Shown: positions 48,260 to 61,331, numbered from the stretch's first letter. The stretch: 64,000 nt of DNA from Taiwanofungus camphoratus (GCA_003999685.1 CP021220.1:992001-1056000), one strand, 5' to 3'. Translations and numbers: made by a program. The notes: generated from the letters alone by a model not told the origin.

Positions 48260-48889
48260 GGTCGTTGCAGAACAACTTAGGGGATTGAACCTTGCACCTT
48301 GCTGGTCCTGGCACTATGAAGGTGTAGCTCAAGTTGATCGATGAGTTCTGAGTGGTTATCGATCACGATACACACGCGTTCAAGCAGTCGCTACTGCGCG
48401 TTTCTGCATTTCGCATTGTCGGTGTTTAGCGTATGTATGCACTCAGCTCGTGGCAGTCGAAGCCATCCAGTATCATGCTGATTTGCAGTCAAGTATATGA
48501 ACGGTTCGACAGTCAGTGCAATGTGACGGCGGTAACCAGAAAATTTGACTTCGAGCCTTCCAGCTATTTTTTAAACAAGCCAGTGATTGTCGTTCGCATA
48601 CTACATCCGTCCGACAGTGCACCGGTAGATGCTCGGCGAGATGAAGTTTCAGTGACATAAGTAATTGGTACGTTCGACTGTTCAAGCTCAAGTTGCAGCA
48701 TGCATGCGGCATGGGGTATCATACGATCTTGGAAATCACAAGCCAAATGCTGCCCCCAGCTGGTCCAGCGCGCTCAGGCTCGGGGTCAACTTCAACTAAC
48801 AAGTCGCCTGGTGGTGGAGCAAGCACTCGGTCGTCGCATTGAGATTGTCTATATTCTATCCCTAGACTCGTTCGCATTCTGCCACCGGA
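48260..48889. other. Divergent promoter region of the nucleotidase-like and ABC transporter genes
   Basis: 630 bp between opposing start codons, with one ACGCGT at 48374-48379, 115 bp upstream of the nucleotidase-like ATG. Single copies of this hexamer are expected by chance. No gene seen. Confidence 0.6.
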
Positions 48890-51800
48890 ATGGCAGCTCA
48901 TTCTAGTCTTAGACCGTCCAGGGAACACTTAGCCCAAGCTACCAAGTTCTACGTATCTCATCGACCGCTCTTTCAACGTGTCCTCACAGCCGGATTCACG
49001 GCCTACTTTCTTTCCTCTACCTATTATGGTCTGTCTGCGAAATCTGGTTCTCCCAAATCTAGTAGGAGCAAAGGGAAAGGCAAAGAGATCGTCATGGAGG
49101 AAGGCCGCAGTCGTAAACTACGAGTCGCCGTAAGTTGCACAGAGAAAGTGGAATACTGCGATAATGCGTATGGATAAATGTGCTCCTTGTAGATAGATGC
49201 GCTCTTTTATCAGCGCTTGTCGACAATCTTGAGGATCATCATCCCCAGCATTCGCTCGAAAGAAGCTCTACTGCTCTTCATGCACTCAAGCCTACTTGTT
49301 TTTAGGACCGTGATATCATTATACGTGGCTGCATTGGATGGCAGGTAAGCCTGCAACGTGTCCAACCGCAGAAGTTGCTTGCTCAGAGTACACATCGTTG
49401 GCATACCTAGGATCGTGGCGTCTCTTGTACGCGCGCAACCTGTCCCTTTTTTGCTGAACATTCTCCGCTGGTTGCTATTAGCTATACCTGCGACATGGAC
49501 AAACAGCTGGCTTAGCTACATCCAGAACAAGCTTGCACTTGCGTATCGCACACGTCTAACCGATGAAGTATTGAGACAATATCTTGGCGATGGCGCTTCC
49601 GCGAGCGGGCAAGACCTAAAGGTATTCTACAAGCTGTGTAAGTGGGTGAGTGCGTAGAATTTTCGGCATATCTGACCATCCGCGATCCGCTTCATTAGCG
49701 AATCTCGACGATAGAATCAAAAACCCAGACCAGTTGCGTTCAGACTGCCTTGCGTAACCTTCCATACACTTACGGATGATCAAGGATGATCACGCATGAC
49801 ATTCAGCGCTTTTCGACACACCTTGCTGCTATATACGCGAATGTAGCGAAGCCCGTGTTAGACGTGATGCTATATAATTACCAGCTATCACGGAACGTAG
49901 GCGCAGAAGGCCTTGTACTGCTCACTGTAGGTGTGCATGCATCTGCGGTACTCTGTATGTCCATGGCCTCTATTTTTTTCCGGAAGCATGAATTCCCCTT
50001 GACTGTTCTTGTATTCCCTCCACCACCACCTAGTGCGCGCCTTGACCCCTCCCTTTGGCAAGTACACGGCGCTTTCTGCACAGCTCTCCGGGAACCTGCG
50101 GCACACGCACTCGCGACTCTCTGAGTTCGCAGAGGAGGTCGCATTCTTTGGCGGCGAGCAGACGGAAAAGATGCTGGTGGAGCGCGAGTATGCGGGGCTC
50201 GTCAAGCACGAGTCGAAGGTGCTCCGGAAGGCCTGGTGGCACGGCTGTGTCGAGGAGGGCATCATTAAGTGGCTGTGGGGCAGCTTCGGGGTGAGTGCTG
50301 ATGACAGTGCCTCTGTCCCTTCATGATTAGCTTGTCGGTGACACGCGGAACTTTCTCCCTTTCAATCAGCTGTGCATATGTGCTATTCCTGTATTTTTCC
50401 GACTACCGGGCGTACATGGAGTTGATTTGGGTGGTCGAACGGAAGGTACACGGCTGAAGCGCTTGAGGACGGCATCGTTTGGTACTGATAATCAGAGCTT
50501 AGGTTTCGTGACAAATCGACGCCTGCTGCTGTCTGCCTCCGGTGAGCAAATTTCAACGGTCATATTCCATGCACGGAAATGGATGCGTCTGGACCTTATA
50601 AGATGCTCTTGGGCGGGTCATGTACTCGTATAAAGACCTTTCGGAGCTCGCAGGGTATACGACGCGAGTGTCACTACTCCTCGAGACAATGGCGGACGTA
50701 CGAAACGGTAAGTTCGACAAAGCACTCGTAAGCAGCGCAGGTTCAGAAGACAATGCAAAAGGTTGGCCGTAACCTCTTTGCTTGAAAGGCACCCTGAGAC
50801 TTTTTGGTTGATTGATATGCGCCAGTGCTCAAGGGGCGGGGTGTCGTCATTGAGTCGGATGAGATTGAATTTGAAAGTGTGCCGATCGTCACTCCGAATG
50901 GCGATATCCTTGTAAAGAGTTTGAGTTTCTATGTGAAGCCTGGGGTATGTAGCCGCGTGCTCTTTGATGGTCGTCCTATATTGACGCCTGTCCTCGCTAA
51001 GCAACATCTATTGATTGTCGGACCTAATGGTGAGTTTCTGCTCTATGCATTTCGGTCACATGGATTGACGATAAGCTCACTCTCATCCGTAGGTTGCGGG
51101 AAGTCGTCTTTGTTTCGCATACTGGGCGGCCTCTGGCCAGTATATGGTAGGCATATGATGCCTCAGTAGAATTTGCGGGAATGCTCATGAGATACTGCTA
51201 TAATAGGCGGTATTGTTCGCAAGCCTCCGGCATCGCAATTCATCTTGATCCCCCAAAGACCATATCTGTCTCTTGGTACTCTTCGCGATCAGGTCATTTA
51301 TCCCCACGAAAAGGAAGACATGGAAGCGCGTACGTGCTCAGTCCGATCTAACTCCTTGATATCACCAAGATCTGAGATGGCCGTTTTAGGCGGTATCACC
51401 GATGACGACCTTCTCGCTATCCTGTCGATTGTGCAGATGGATCAGGTTGTTGAGCGTGAAGGCGGCTGGGAAGCTGCGCGTGATTGGCGTGAGACTCTGA
51501 GCGGTGGAGACCAGCAGAAAATTGCGTGGGCGCGGCTGTTTTACCATAGGCCTAAGGTTAGTTCTAATACTTTGAAGATGAGACACAGCATATTAAATTT
51601 CGTGTGCGCAGTACGGTGTTCTTGATGAAGCAACGTCCCTGATTTCTCCTGAGATGGAGGGTATGATGATGGATCATGCCACGCGATTAGGTGTTACGCT
51701 TTTAACGGTATCACATAGACCATCATTATGGAGATACCATGCAATGATTTTGCAATACGACGGCCAGGGGGGATATGTCTTGTGAGTGATCTTAGTGCGG

Positions 51801-52031
51801 CCCATTTGGGTGATGACTTAAGATATGTGCCACAGTACGAAACTTGATGCCGAGAAGCGCCTTGCATTACAACAAGAGAAGGAGGCGCTTGAGGCAAAAT
51901 TGCTGGAGGTGTAAGCCCGGTCTCTTCTTGTCTTCGAATTTACGCTAAAGGTCACGAGCCTCAGGCCCAAAATGAAGACCAGATTGGCTGAGCTACAGGC
52001 TCTACAAAGGCAAACAAATTTGGGGCGATGA
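48890..52031 (+). CDS. Peroxisomal ABC half-transporter, ABCD family (PXA type)
   Basis: Imports long-chain acyl-CoA or fatty acids into peroxisomes for beta-oxidation; the family works as dimers of half-transporters. The N-terminus [20 protein letters not shown]...[15 protein letters not shown] is typical. The membrane domain includes [40 protein letters not shown] (the family's conserved loop), and [20 protein letters not shown] followed by [18 protein letters not shown]. The nucleotide-binding domain has Walker A GPNGCGKSS, Q-loop [20 protein letters not shown], signature [13 protein letters not shown], Walker B YGVLDEAT and H-loop TVSHRPSLW. There is a coiled C-terminal tail, [20 protein letters not shown], ending LQRQTNLGR. 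Many short introns. Whether it is the PXA1 or PXA2 counterpart I cannot say. Confidence 0.93.
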
Positions 52032-52518
52032 TTGGCGAGCTTTTGATTTGGGCATACCTCATATAGCGTAGTGTTCCTCATCTTGTGTCTCATGACAATG
52101 CATGATATGTAACAACTATACTCTTATCGATCTCAGCTTATTGGCTTTTCGTTTGTGACCATCCAGCTCGCCTCCCGCGGGAATCTTCGCGCCTCTTCGC
52201 CCTTCGAAGATAAGTACAGGCACTTGGAACGAGGTATATACGAGAGAAGGTTTATGTGGTCTTGTGCGCAGTGCACGAGAAGGCGGTAGTTGCCTGATAT
52301 GGTCGTGCGGTCGCCGGTAGTGCCTGCCGAAGCCCGTCGTAACGATCCGATCGACTCGGGATGGGCCGGGAGCGGATTTTTTAATCATGCTCCACCGATT
52401 GGGCCCACTCCCGCTAGCTCTCACCTCCTTCGCTGTCGTGTGCGGCGCTGCCCACCGCTTTCTATTACTTTACACACACACCCGTATTCAAAGCCTCTTT
52501 CCTTGGTCTTCGTCCAAC
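52032..52518. other. Intergenic region between the ABC transporter and PRELI genes
   Basis: 487 bp. It contains the 3' end of the transporter gene and the promoter of the PRELI gene, including a TATATA-like GGTATATACG near 52232. No gene or repeat seen. Confidence 0.6.
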
Positions 52519-53176
52519 ATGCACTATTTCTCGCAGCTCTTCAATTATGAGTGGGTGGTTTTTATAAACCATTGCGACCGTTGAGAGGCGCTGATGAGTT
52601 ATTTGTTGGAAGGCACCCTTGGGCCCATGTTGTTATTGGAATGTGGCACAAATATCCCAACCCACATTGCACCCACGTTGTTACCATTGATGTGGTAGAC
52701 CGGACTGTTGATCCTAACACTGGTGTTATTCGCACGGAGCGCATACTGGGTTGTAAACAAAAAGCACCGGCATGGATAGTCAAGGTGAGCCTGGCCACCA
52801 TACTTCACCTCCATCAAATGCTGAATATCATTCTATGCAGTTATTTGGCGGGTCAGAGGATGCATTTGTACGTGAAATCTCTTTCATCGACCCGGGGACA
52901 CAAGTCGCAACCATCACCTCCGTCAACCTGTCGCTCTCGCAATTTGCTACATGTTTTGAGAATATACGATATGCACCAACAAAAGACGGACGCACGACGT
53001 TTACCCAGAGTGCTGAGATTCAGGCGCGGATGGCTCTCTGGCGCAGTGCGGCGGATAACTTGGAGAGCTGGTTGGTCCAGAGGTTTGAGCACAATGCAAA
53101 ACTGGGAAAAGTCGGGTTCACAGATGTCTTGCGGAGAATGTGGGAAGCGCAAGAGCAAAATCAAGCTCACGCATGA
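52519..53176 (+). CDS. PRELI/MSF1-domain mitochondrial lipid-transfer protein (UPS family)
   Basis: Intermembrane-space protein that, with MDM35, moves phosphatidic acid or phosphatidylserine between mitochondrial membranes. Three exons: MHYFSQLFNYE, joined across an intron to HPWAHVVIGMWHKYPNPHCT, then VVTIDVVDRTVDPNTGVIR, TERILGCKQKAPAWIVK, and after a second intron LFGGSEDAFVREISFIDPGT...LVQRFEHNAKLGKVGFTDVL. The HPW...KYPNP...D.VDR..DP pattern is diagnostic of the domain, and it spans nearly the whole protein (about 180 residues), as usual. The sequence does not settle whether it is a UPS1 or UPS2 counterpart; the HPW and KQKAPAWIVK stretch lean to UPS2/slowmo. Confidence 0.92.
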
Positions 53177-53679
53177 GTGATGAACATATTTTTTTTATTT
53201 GGGCGGGCTTTCCTCCGAAGGGAGTAGATCATATAGAACCAAAAAAAGGCTCAGCACTATCCTCCTCTGACGCTCCTATACCTTACAGCATTTGTACTAT
53301 CTAGCAGCATACATACTCATCACGACATTCTGAATGTTTCCTAGAATTGAAATGTATAGTATGCGCGCGGTGTCGGGTGTATGGTATTCCTGAGGAAAAA
53401 TGTGTAAACCCTAACCAGAGAAGTTTATCTATTTCAGGATATTTTGACACAGTGATCAGTGCGCGCCCTTCACACTGTCACAATCACCTCTCTCGGCTTC
53501 GAATTCGACCTCACGAAAATATCTATCATTGCATAGTTTTCGCCATCACCTCAAAAGTGATACATACTAGCGAGTAATTTCTATCGCCAAGCGCCCAGTT
53601 CTTTTCGTATAATTTCCCCCGTAAATTCTATCGCTGGGACTAGAGATTGGCAGTCTTCAAAGACGATTCCGTGCTAAGA
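53177..53679. other. Intergenic region between the PRELI gene and TFC3
   Basis: 503 bp, A/T-rich, with a T8 run near 53189. It contains the PRELI 3' region and the TFC3 promoter. No gene, tRNA or repeat seen. Confidence 0.6.
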
Positions 53680-56600
53680 ATGGATGAGCTCGTTCATCAC
53701 TGCTTTCGAGAGCTCTCCTTCGACGGAGAACTGGGTGGGTTTTCTTCTCATGTGACGAACACGCCGGGACGCGATGGGCTACGCAATCAGGGGTTCGAAC
53801 CCCCATCGTGTCCTGCCGTTTGTATCGTACTTGCATCACGTTTTAATGGCATGTCCTGATAATCTACTTGCAATATTCCGTAGGTTGTGATGTTTCCCGC
53901 TTGCATGATTTCATCGACGGTTTCTACAAGCACAACAGTTCTACACACTGCCAGAATATCGATGATGCCTTCTGCGCATTCGTCTGGGCTGTCATAGTCC
54001 AGCAGCCTGGCATCCGGGTTGGAATCGTTCCTCCAGGCGCTGCGGCAGAGGTATACATCGCTCCTCAAGTGAGTGCTAAGAAAAAAGCAAAAGCTAAAGG
54101 AGAAGAAATCGTCGAAGATTTTGGACCGGCAACTGCTCTCAAGACTATCCCGGACGCAACAATTAGATCACTGGAAGAACTGAGGCAGGAGTACGGCGGC
54201 GGTTTGAGGATTGCTGTAGATCCTGAGACTACATTTGCTGCCATCACAGGCTCCCATATTCGCGTATGTCATATTGTATGCGGATATATTACCCACAGAA
54301 TTCACATCCTCCCTAGCCGTCAAAACTGACTCCGATGGTCTATACCGCTCTTCAATTGATTACACGAGGTCGAGAACAGGGTATCAGCGTTCTTGATCTG
54401 GGAAAGAAATCAGGCTATGACCAGAAGACCTGTTTTTACCTCATCAAGCAACTTGTTGACCTGGACTTGGTGTACGTATTGCCTCAACCATATCGATTGA
54501 ATTAACCTCACGATTCCTACTACCAGTGTCAAGCGCAGGCGCCCTGGTGTCAGCACTAACATCTGCGTGCACAAATATTTTTTTGAACGCAGCGCGGTTT
54601 GGAAGCAAGTTCTCGAAGAAGAAGCTCAAGCGAATGCACCTCAACAAGCAGACGCGAAGGAAGAGCCTGAGCAGGATGCAGACGAAGAAGACAGTGCACA
54701 ACATTCACTCACTGCAGTGCACTTTGATCCTATTGATTCACGGCACTTGTCCAGCCTGCCTCTTATTCGGGCTCGTCTCACAAAGCTGTTGAAAAATTCA
54801 CCACATTATCTGCATTCGTATACCAACCTGCTCCCAAAAATTGTATGTCCTCTCACATCAAGCTGTTGTATATGCATCTTTATTGACAGTTCTCCATAGG
54901 GTTTCGCCCACCCCACCAAAACCGATCGTCGGTTTTTTCGGAGCCGTTTGCGAGAACTTTATGAGCAACGAGTCGTTGAGAAAGTGCAAGTCCCTCATGC
55001 TGACTGGAAGCGCTTTCCGGATAAGAAAGTCACATGTATACGTTTGATAACTGCGGACGACTCCACGCCAACGTCAGGGGATGTTCTGCCGATAGGCGAT
55101 GGTGATGGTGCAGGTACGAGGCTTGAGAGTCAGTATTTGCATTTACAAGCTAAATCAACCTCCCTATTTTCAACGCAGAGCCGAATGAGGATGATGACAA
55201 GTTGAAGATGAATCTTACAATTCATAAGCAAATGATCGATCTTCTAGATGAAGCTGGAACCAAGGGAATGACTGTAACCGTAGGTTATTAAGTTACGTAT
55301 AGTGCACGCATTGCTTACATGTGACCCACATACGATCACAGGAGTTATCGGTTGCACTTTGTGACTTCGATCGACGGACCGTCGAATTGCTCCTGTCGCG
55401 TCTGGAGAAAGATCCTCCACCTTCCCATCTCGGTGACCTCGGTATCGCACAACTGGGCGAGACACATGGCCGAGAGCGTCGCTACAAGTATTACACGATT
55501 GCTCATTACCAGACTGTCGCCGCCAACGAGAAATTCGAGGATTCCCGATACCTCGATATTGACCTTGATAAGACTGGCGGGTTCCTATCGATCGACAAAA
55601 GCCAATTTTATGAGGATGACGCGACCCTAGTCAAATACGTTGACGAGCTCAAGGTTGGCCAGGATAAAGGGAAGAAAAAACGTCCAGTCAAGAATCCAAC
55701 CCTCCCAGATGGTAGCATCAAAAAGGGTAGACCGCGAAAGCCATCTACCGCGGCGAGAGAGGTCGATGGCGAATCTGGAACCGTCAAAGCAAAACAAGGG
55801 AAGAAGCGCAAAAGGATTGATGACGACACCAAGGAAGCAGCTGCTGAAGAGAGCAGGGAGCTGCCTCTTAAACGAAAGCGAGGCCGTCCTCCAAAGCAGC
55901 GTGATAGTCATGAAGTAGACAAAGCGAAATCTCAGCCTGGAATCGTGGAAAGTAATCTTACATGCTTTGTACCGGCCGAGAGTGTCACGCAAGAGAGAGC
56001 AGGCCCGAGGAAGCGTGGTCGTCCTCGAAAAAGGATGCTGGACCATTTACCCGAGCTCGATGCGAAGCAATGTCATGCAGATGCAAACCCAATACAAGCC
56101 AAAAAAAGGGCACGCGGCAGGCCTCGCAGGACAGATGCTTTACGGGAGGAGCCTAACCCTGACACGGCCAATCACGGTAATAATGAAGGGGGAACCCAAT
56201 CTATCTCGCAGAATATTCCAATGCAAAATCATGGTCAACCTTTGCATATGAGGCACGCGGAAGACAGCACTTTTGTTCACCAATCCGTCGACGGTATTCT
56301 GCCTCAGGCAAATGTGAATTCTCAGTCATATTTGAGCCCGTCGTCCATAGAAAATGATCTGACTCGTGGAAGAGAAGAGCAGATGGCTTCTGAAGACATG
56401 GTGGTTCGCCATTCATCTAGGAGACCCAAATCTCGGCTTTCTGATGATGGACGTACTTCACTGATGGATGATCCGAAGCCACGGAAAACAGGCGATGGTA
56501 TGTTGGACGTATCTGTTTCTCCTGAGTCTGCAAGTCCCAGCAGGCTCATTGGGAATTTGGACCGCATCATGTCTCCAGCCGTCCAGACTAGTCCAGGTAG

Positions 56601-59600
56601 ACCCGAAGAAATCCCTTCTCCACATTCACAGGGTGTGAAGGAAGCAAATGTTGGATCGGGCGAAGTTATTGCACACAGCGAAGAGCAGATGAATGCAAAC
56701 ATCGACATACCATGTAGAGCTCATTTTGCTACAGATATCACGATCACTCAGTCTAGCATAGCTCCAGACATTCCGATCGATCCCCTTTTACTTCACGGGG
56801 ATACCGAGAATCCTCTAGGGTCTCGCGACCCCAACATTTTAGTGAGTGCTTTCACGTAATTTTTTTATTTGAAAGTAATTTTACAATGTCTTTTTCTGCC
56901 TTAGACATCACCTCAAGATGTAGACACTTTCCTTGCAGCTGTCAAAGGTGATATGACTAACGAAATTCACGATGATGCTGGTAAAAGGGACCGTCCTGAT
57001 ACTGTCGTCCTTGAACCGCCTTCCAAGCGAGTTAAACTAAGTGATCACCTTGGAAAGTTGGGAAAGGGGTATCGCTCGAAGGCTAACATCTCGCAATCCC
57101 GTAGAGAGAAGGAACTACTTCGAATCATTTCAGAATCGGGAGGTATCCTCAACGTCAGCTCCAAAGAGTTCTTCGAGGCCCATGCTGCTCTCGTCGAATC
57201 CATAACAAAAGCTGGGGAAGTTGCCAGTACCCGTCCCGGTTCGCGATTGGACAAGCGTACTGCGGAGGCGACCCTTAATGACTTAGAAGCTCGACAGAAA
57301 GTCAAGCTCGTCACGACATCAGTGAGGACATCAACTGGGAGCAATCGCCCAGTCAGGATCGTCTATCTTCCTAATATTGCTGAAGACGATGTACACGCTT
57401 ATCTTTCCAATTTCAGTTTTCAACAATTTTCTCCCCCAGCAATCAAGGTTTTGGATGAGCGTATGACGTACGGTGGCGCTAGCGCCGGAAGCAGATATCA
57501 AAAGCTCGCTCCTGAGACTCGATCGCTCTTCCTTGACCGCGACTCCCACAGCAAAGACCCTGCACTGCTGCAACGATTTTTCCAGTCGGATGACGATACG
57601 ATTCGGGATGCCTTGTTAAGCGAGAAGAACACCTTGGCGCAATTATACGGATTCATCACCGGCAAAGCAGCCAGAGCACGCGAACTCCACCTCTCAACTA
57701 TCAGACTCTTTGAATTGGGTACAGCTTCTACACACATCGTGTCTGCGGAGCAGCGTATCCTCGATTTTTCTTATTATCTCAGCGATTTACCTATTTCGAC
57801 GTACTGTGCCTTAGTATCCTGCTTGTCCAACAATAACGAACTATGTCGTCTTCTCGAGTCTGATTCTGGTCGACAGATTCCTGTGGGGAAGGTATCCTCT
57901 GAGATCCGTGATTCGCTTCAGCTCACGCGATGGAGGTCTCGACATCGTATATTGGAATTGTTCGAGATGCTTTCATGTCTCCAGCTGGTTGACCCCTTGA
58001 AACCCTCACAATCTGGCCTTCCCGCTATCACTTGTGTCGCTAAAGGACGTCATCCTACCACATTTGATATCGCTCCCGCAGATAGCTGGGCTCTTCCTAC
58101 ACGGCCCCTATATTGTCGTTTCAAATCTTCAGCCGCTCTCCACCTTTGGGCGTTGCCAGATGATCTTCCTCCTTTCTGGAAGGAGGTTCCACTTCGTTCT
58201 GTAACTCAGTGCACTGACTTTTGGCGTGAATTGCAGAAAATAAGTATTGATTACGCTTATGCCAAAGAGGTGTCCTTTCCAACTTCTGGTCCTCAAGCAC
58301 TTTCTAATACCGTTCTTCGCAATTGTCTCCGACGTTCAAGCTCCTGGAATACCTCATACAGTCTTTCTTGGTACCAGAGCGAATATCTCAAACAATTTGT
58401 AGACAAGTCGAACGGTTGTACCCCCTTACAGGATATAGACGGTGGTCGAGCACGTACCGATCGTATTTCTCGCATCATCTCTGCACCGCCCGAGGTTGTC
58501 CGTCGCTTCTTTGACGGAGCTCGCAAGAAACACCTACGTGAACATGACAAGGCTCGGAAAAGGTTGGAACGACGTACTGCAGATGCAAAAGCGAAGGTCG
58601 CTGAAACTAAAGCTCTCTTGGCGCAAAAAGCTGCAGAAGCCAGATTACAACGAGAGCGGGACTGGGATGACATGGTCAACCGAGTCCATCCCGAACCCCT
58701 CAAAGGATCGGTCGCAATACGCGTTCGTCGAGTCCGTGCACGTTACCTGCAAAGTTCCGGAAGGGATACAAAAAAGTGGGAGGCTGAAATCGCACAATCT
58801 ATCCATGAGGCCACACTAGTAGCTAAGAGAATATTGACTTCAAGCAAACCGGCTTCAGTTATGCCATTTTCTGCCTCCACTGTTGCCCCTTTGCCCCCAG
58901 TTGTCTTCAATCCTGCAGAGAAAGCGATCGAGGATCTGATTGCCCAGCAAGGGCCCCGTCTCCCTGCTCGTCAGTCGAGAAAAAAGTCGGGAAAAGGCAA
59001 AGACACGATCAGAGGTAAGGAAACTCATCTCGTGGTCTTAATGAATCTCTCCGCGGACTCTACAATTTCATAGACGAAGACAGTGCCGTTGTGCCTGCTC
59101 GAAGGCACCGATTTCAATGGAACCGTGATTACGATGAGCTGGCGAAAGATGCTTCCGCTGTGATCAAGGCCCGCTGCCGTGATTCCGGAAGACTGGACTG
59201 GGCGGCTCTGGAACAAGTTTTCCCTGCAGTTCCACGAAATTCGGTTCGTCAACGTGTTGTACATCTCAAAGAGACCCCGGGCGCGGAAACATATCAGATT
59301 CGTCTAGAGGACAAATGGTATGAATTATGGATGCAACATAGAGGAACTGCGGCACTGCCTGATGACGACCCGGGGAGTGCTACGAATTTCAATCTCTTGG
59401 CTCATATCAAGTTTTTACGCAACCATATCGACAAGAACGCATTGTACGTATCAGAAAAGTTTGTTGCTGCTGCCTTGAGTTGAATGTGTGTAGACGTGTA
59501 GGGTTCTTTGAAGCTGGAAAAAATACCAAGATTGTTTTGCCCGCTACTCTTGATGAGATGGAGTCGAAGTGGGAGATCGTGGAAAAGGTGCCCATAACTC

Positions 59601-61331
59601 CTCAATGGGATTTTGTGTGGATTTCTTCTGCCGAAGAAGGTCGAGAAAAGCAATTGACCCAGCAAGCGTTCCTCGCAGAGGCGACTGAGATGCCATTGGT
59701 AACTGATTATCCCTTAGAGCGCATACATGTTGCCGATTCGGCTTTGAAGGTGAGGACGCACATGGCGCGTTCTTCGTCAGGCTCAACATTTCGTTAACCT
59801 AGATGACCATGGGGACACCTAACGAGATTTATGATGCACAAGTGGCGACAGACTTGCTTGAATCAGTTGGTGAAAATTCTGTTCAAATTGCAACGATGAA
59901 TCTTCTTGCTCGTGGTGTTCTGTCAAAGACTGTACGAGATCCCCAGAAACTGAAGCCAGGCAGGACGTTGAAGATTTCGGAGAGGTAAGCAACACTACTG
60001 GCACTCCTTGACAGTATCCTGATGCCGCGCGCAATGTTTGAAGCAATCAAAACGCAACTGGCGGTTCGATGCCAGGAGACCTATTCCAAGATGCATGTGC
60101 TTTGGAAGAAGTAGTAAGTCAAGATGATCCTCACTCGTGGAGGGAATGGCCATTGGTATCCAACGACGGTGACGTTGCCGCTCTGCTCGACCTGGTTTCA
60201 TGGAATAAAGTAATCTCCCTAATCTGAACTGCTTTCCACTACTAAGTGCCCTGTCAACAGGTTGACTTCAAAATTGACACCTCTCACGCGCAGGCCGCGC
60301 GTCCCGCTATTGACTGGAACAGTAAGAAAGCCGGTACGCTGCATACTCTAGTATATCTCTACTTCATAGCTAACGAGATTTGCGACACTGCAAGACGATG
60401 ACGATATCGAAACCTCTGTCTTTGTCCATGCAGACTCCTTGCATGTTTCGGCAGATCCCGACCGTCTGGTACCCCCTGCAGAAACCTTGGATCAAGAAGT
60501 CGAAGTCTCACTTGATACGCAAGCTGGAAATACACTCGAACATGAAAAGTCCATTGACGGAAACACCGCTTATTGTCGACAAATTTCTCATGGTCTCGTA
60601 GATTGTCAGGCCTGTCTGATGGCAAGATGTTCAGCCCTCTTGCAAGAGTCTGACCCAGAGCAAGCAGAGATCATTCAGCGTGTTTTAGAGGTCCTTCAGA
60701 ATGCCGCCTCAAGTGGCTTGGCAAAAGAACAATTATCGGTGTGTTTGCTCCGCGTACAAGGTCGATATGCGCTCATTCGTCCTAGGAAAATGTGGATCAC
60801 TCACAGAGAGCACTTGTCTTCGCTGCTGTGGATCGTATGACAGACACCGCTTTACCTCTCGCTTATTGGACGGGTTACACATCAATAGTGCTGGTCTCGG
60901 CTGCATATATCAGACCTTGGGCAGTCGCCATCACTGACTCAGAAGGTTCGAAGGCAATGATTTTTCCGAGGCGATGGATCAATATTGTTGGAAGAAAGAT
61001 GAGCGACGTTTGGGAGGCAGCGGTCCGTGCCGTGAGTGGAATGGTTTTGTTCAGGCCAGGAGTCTCCCAGGTTCGTCCATTTACTCTGCAATGCGAACTG
61101 ACGACGACCATGTCTCTTGAGTAGTCGGAGATTCGTTGGAGACTCAGATCAGTATACGACAGACAGGAAGTGAACGATGTTCTGCAATATTTGCACGCCG
61201 AAGGTTTTTTCACGAGACGCGTTGATGCTGGCCAAGAGTTGGGTCCTGGTCCGCCAAATGACAGAGAAGAGCAACTGGTGTTTTGGTTTGTCAGTGATAT
61301 CAAGCCTTGGTACCATGTGTGTCGCACATAA
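53680..61331 (+). CDS. TFIIIC B-block-binding subunit TFC3 (tau138/Sfc3)
   Basis: Largest TFIIIC subunit, which binds the B box of tRNA genes and starts Pol III transcription. Exon 1 encodes MDELVHHCFRELSFDGELG; intron 1 (53735-53883) carries a B box; exon 2 continues CDVSRLHDFIDGFYKHNSS...QNIDDAFCAFVWAVIVQQPG. The B-block winged helix is LTPMVYTALQLITRGREQG, ISVLDLGKKSGYDQKTCFYL, IKQLVDLDLV. A further winged helix spans KMNLTIHKQMIDLL...TVTELSVALCDFDRRTVELLLS. Four AT-hook-type GRP motifs lie at about 55715-56130. The conserved C-terminal half includes DELAKDASAVIKARCRDSGR, LDWAALEQVFPAVPRNSVRQ. It ends VFWFVSDIKPWYHVCRT. About 15-17 exons, the longest over 2 kb (around 56960-59010), some 2,200 residues. 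The largest gene in the window. Confidence 0.95.
53767..53813 (+). promoter_or_regulatory. tRNA-like hairpin with B box inside TFC3 intron 1
   Basis: GGTTCGAACCC at 53792-53802 matches the Pol III B box (GGTTCGANNCC). It sits in a hairpin whose arms, 53767-53778 and 53802-53813, pair over 12 bp with one G-T. Read as a tRNA, GACGCGA (53768-53774) pairs with TCGTGTC (53806-53812) as an acceptor stem, and AGGGG-TTCGAAC-CCCCA forms a T arm directly before the 3' strand, as in real tRNAs. Only 14 bases replace the D and anticodon arms, so it is not a functional tRNA gene: a tRNA remnant or an isolated TFIIIC site. The opposite strand fits worse. Confidence 0.7.
55713..56130 (+). other. Four AT-hook-type motifs within TFC3
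   Basis: Within one exon of TFC3 the translation contains KKGRPRKP (about 55719-55742), KRKRGRPPKQ (about 55869-55898), RKRGRPRKR (about 56008-56034) and KRARGRPRR (about 56104-56130). The GRP core flanked by basic residues is the AT-hook, which binds the minor groove of A/T-rich DNA. The stretch between them is disordered and charged. Hooks of this kind suggest extra, sequence-loose DNA contact by the subunit. Confidence 0.8.

Noticed and set aside
53767-53813. A complete tRNA gene in the TFC3 intron
   Set aside because: Only an acceptor-like stem and T arm can be formed; D arm, anticodon arm and A box are missing on both strands. Kept only as a tRNA-like fragment with a B box.
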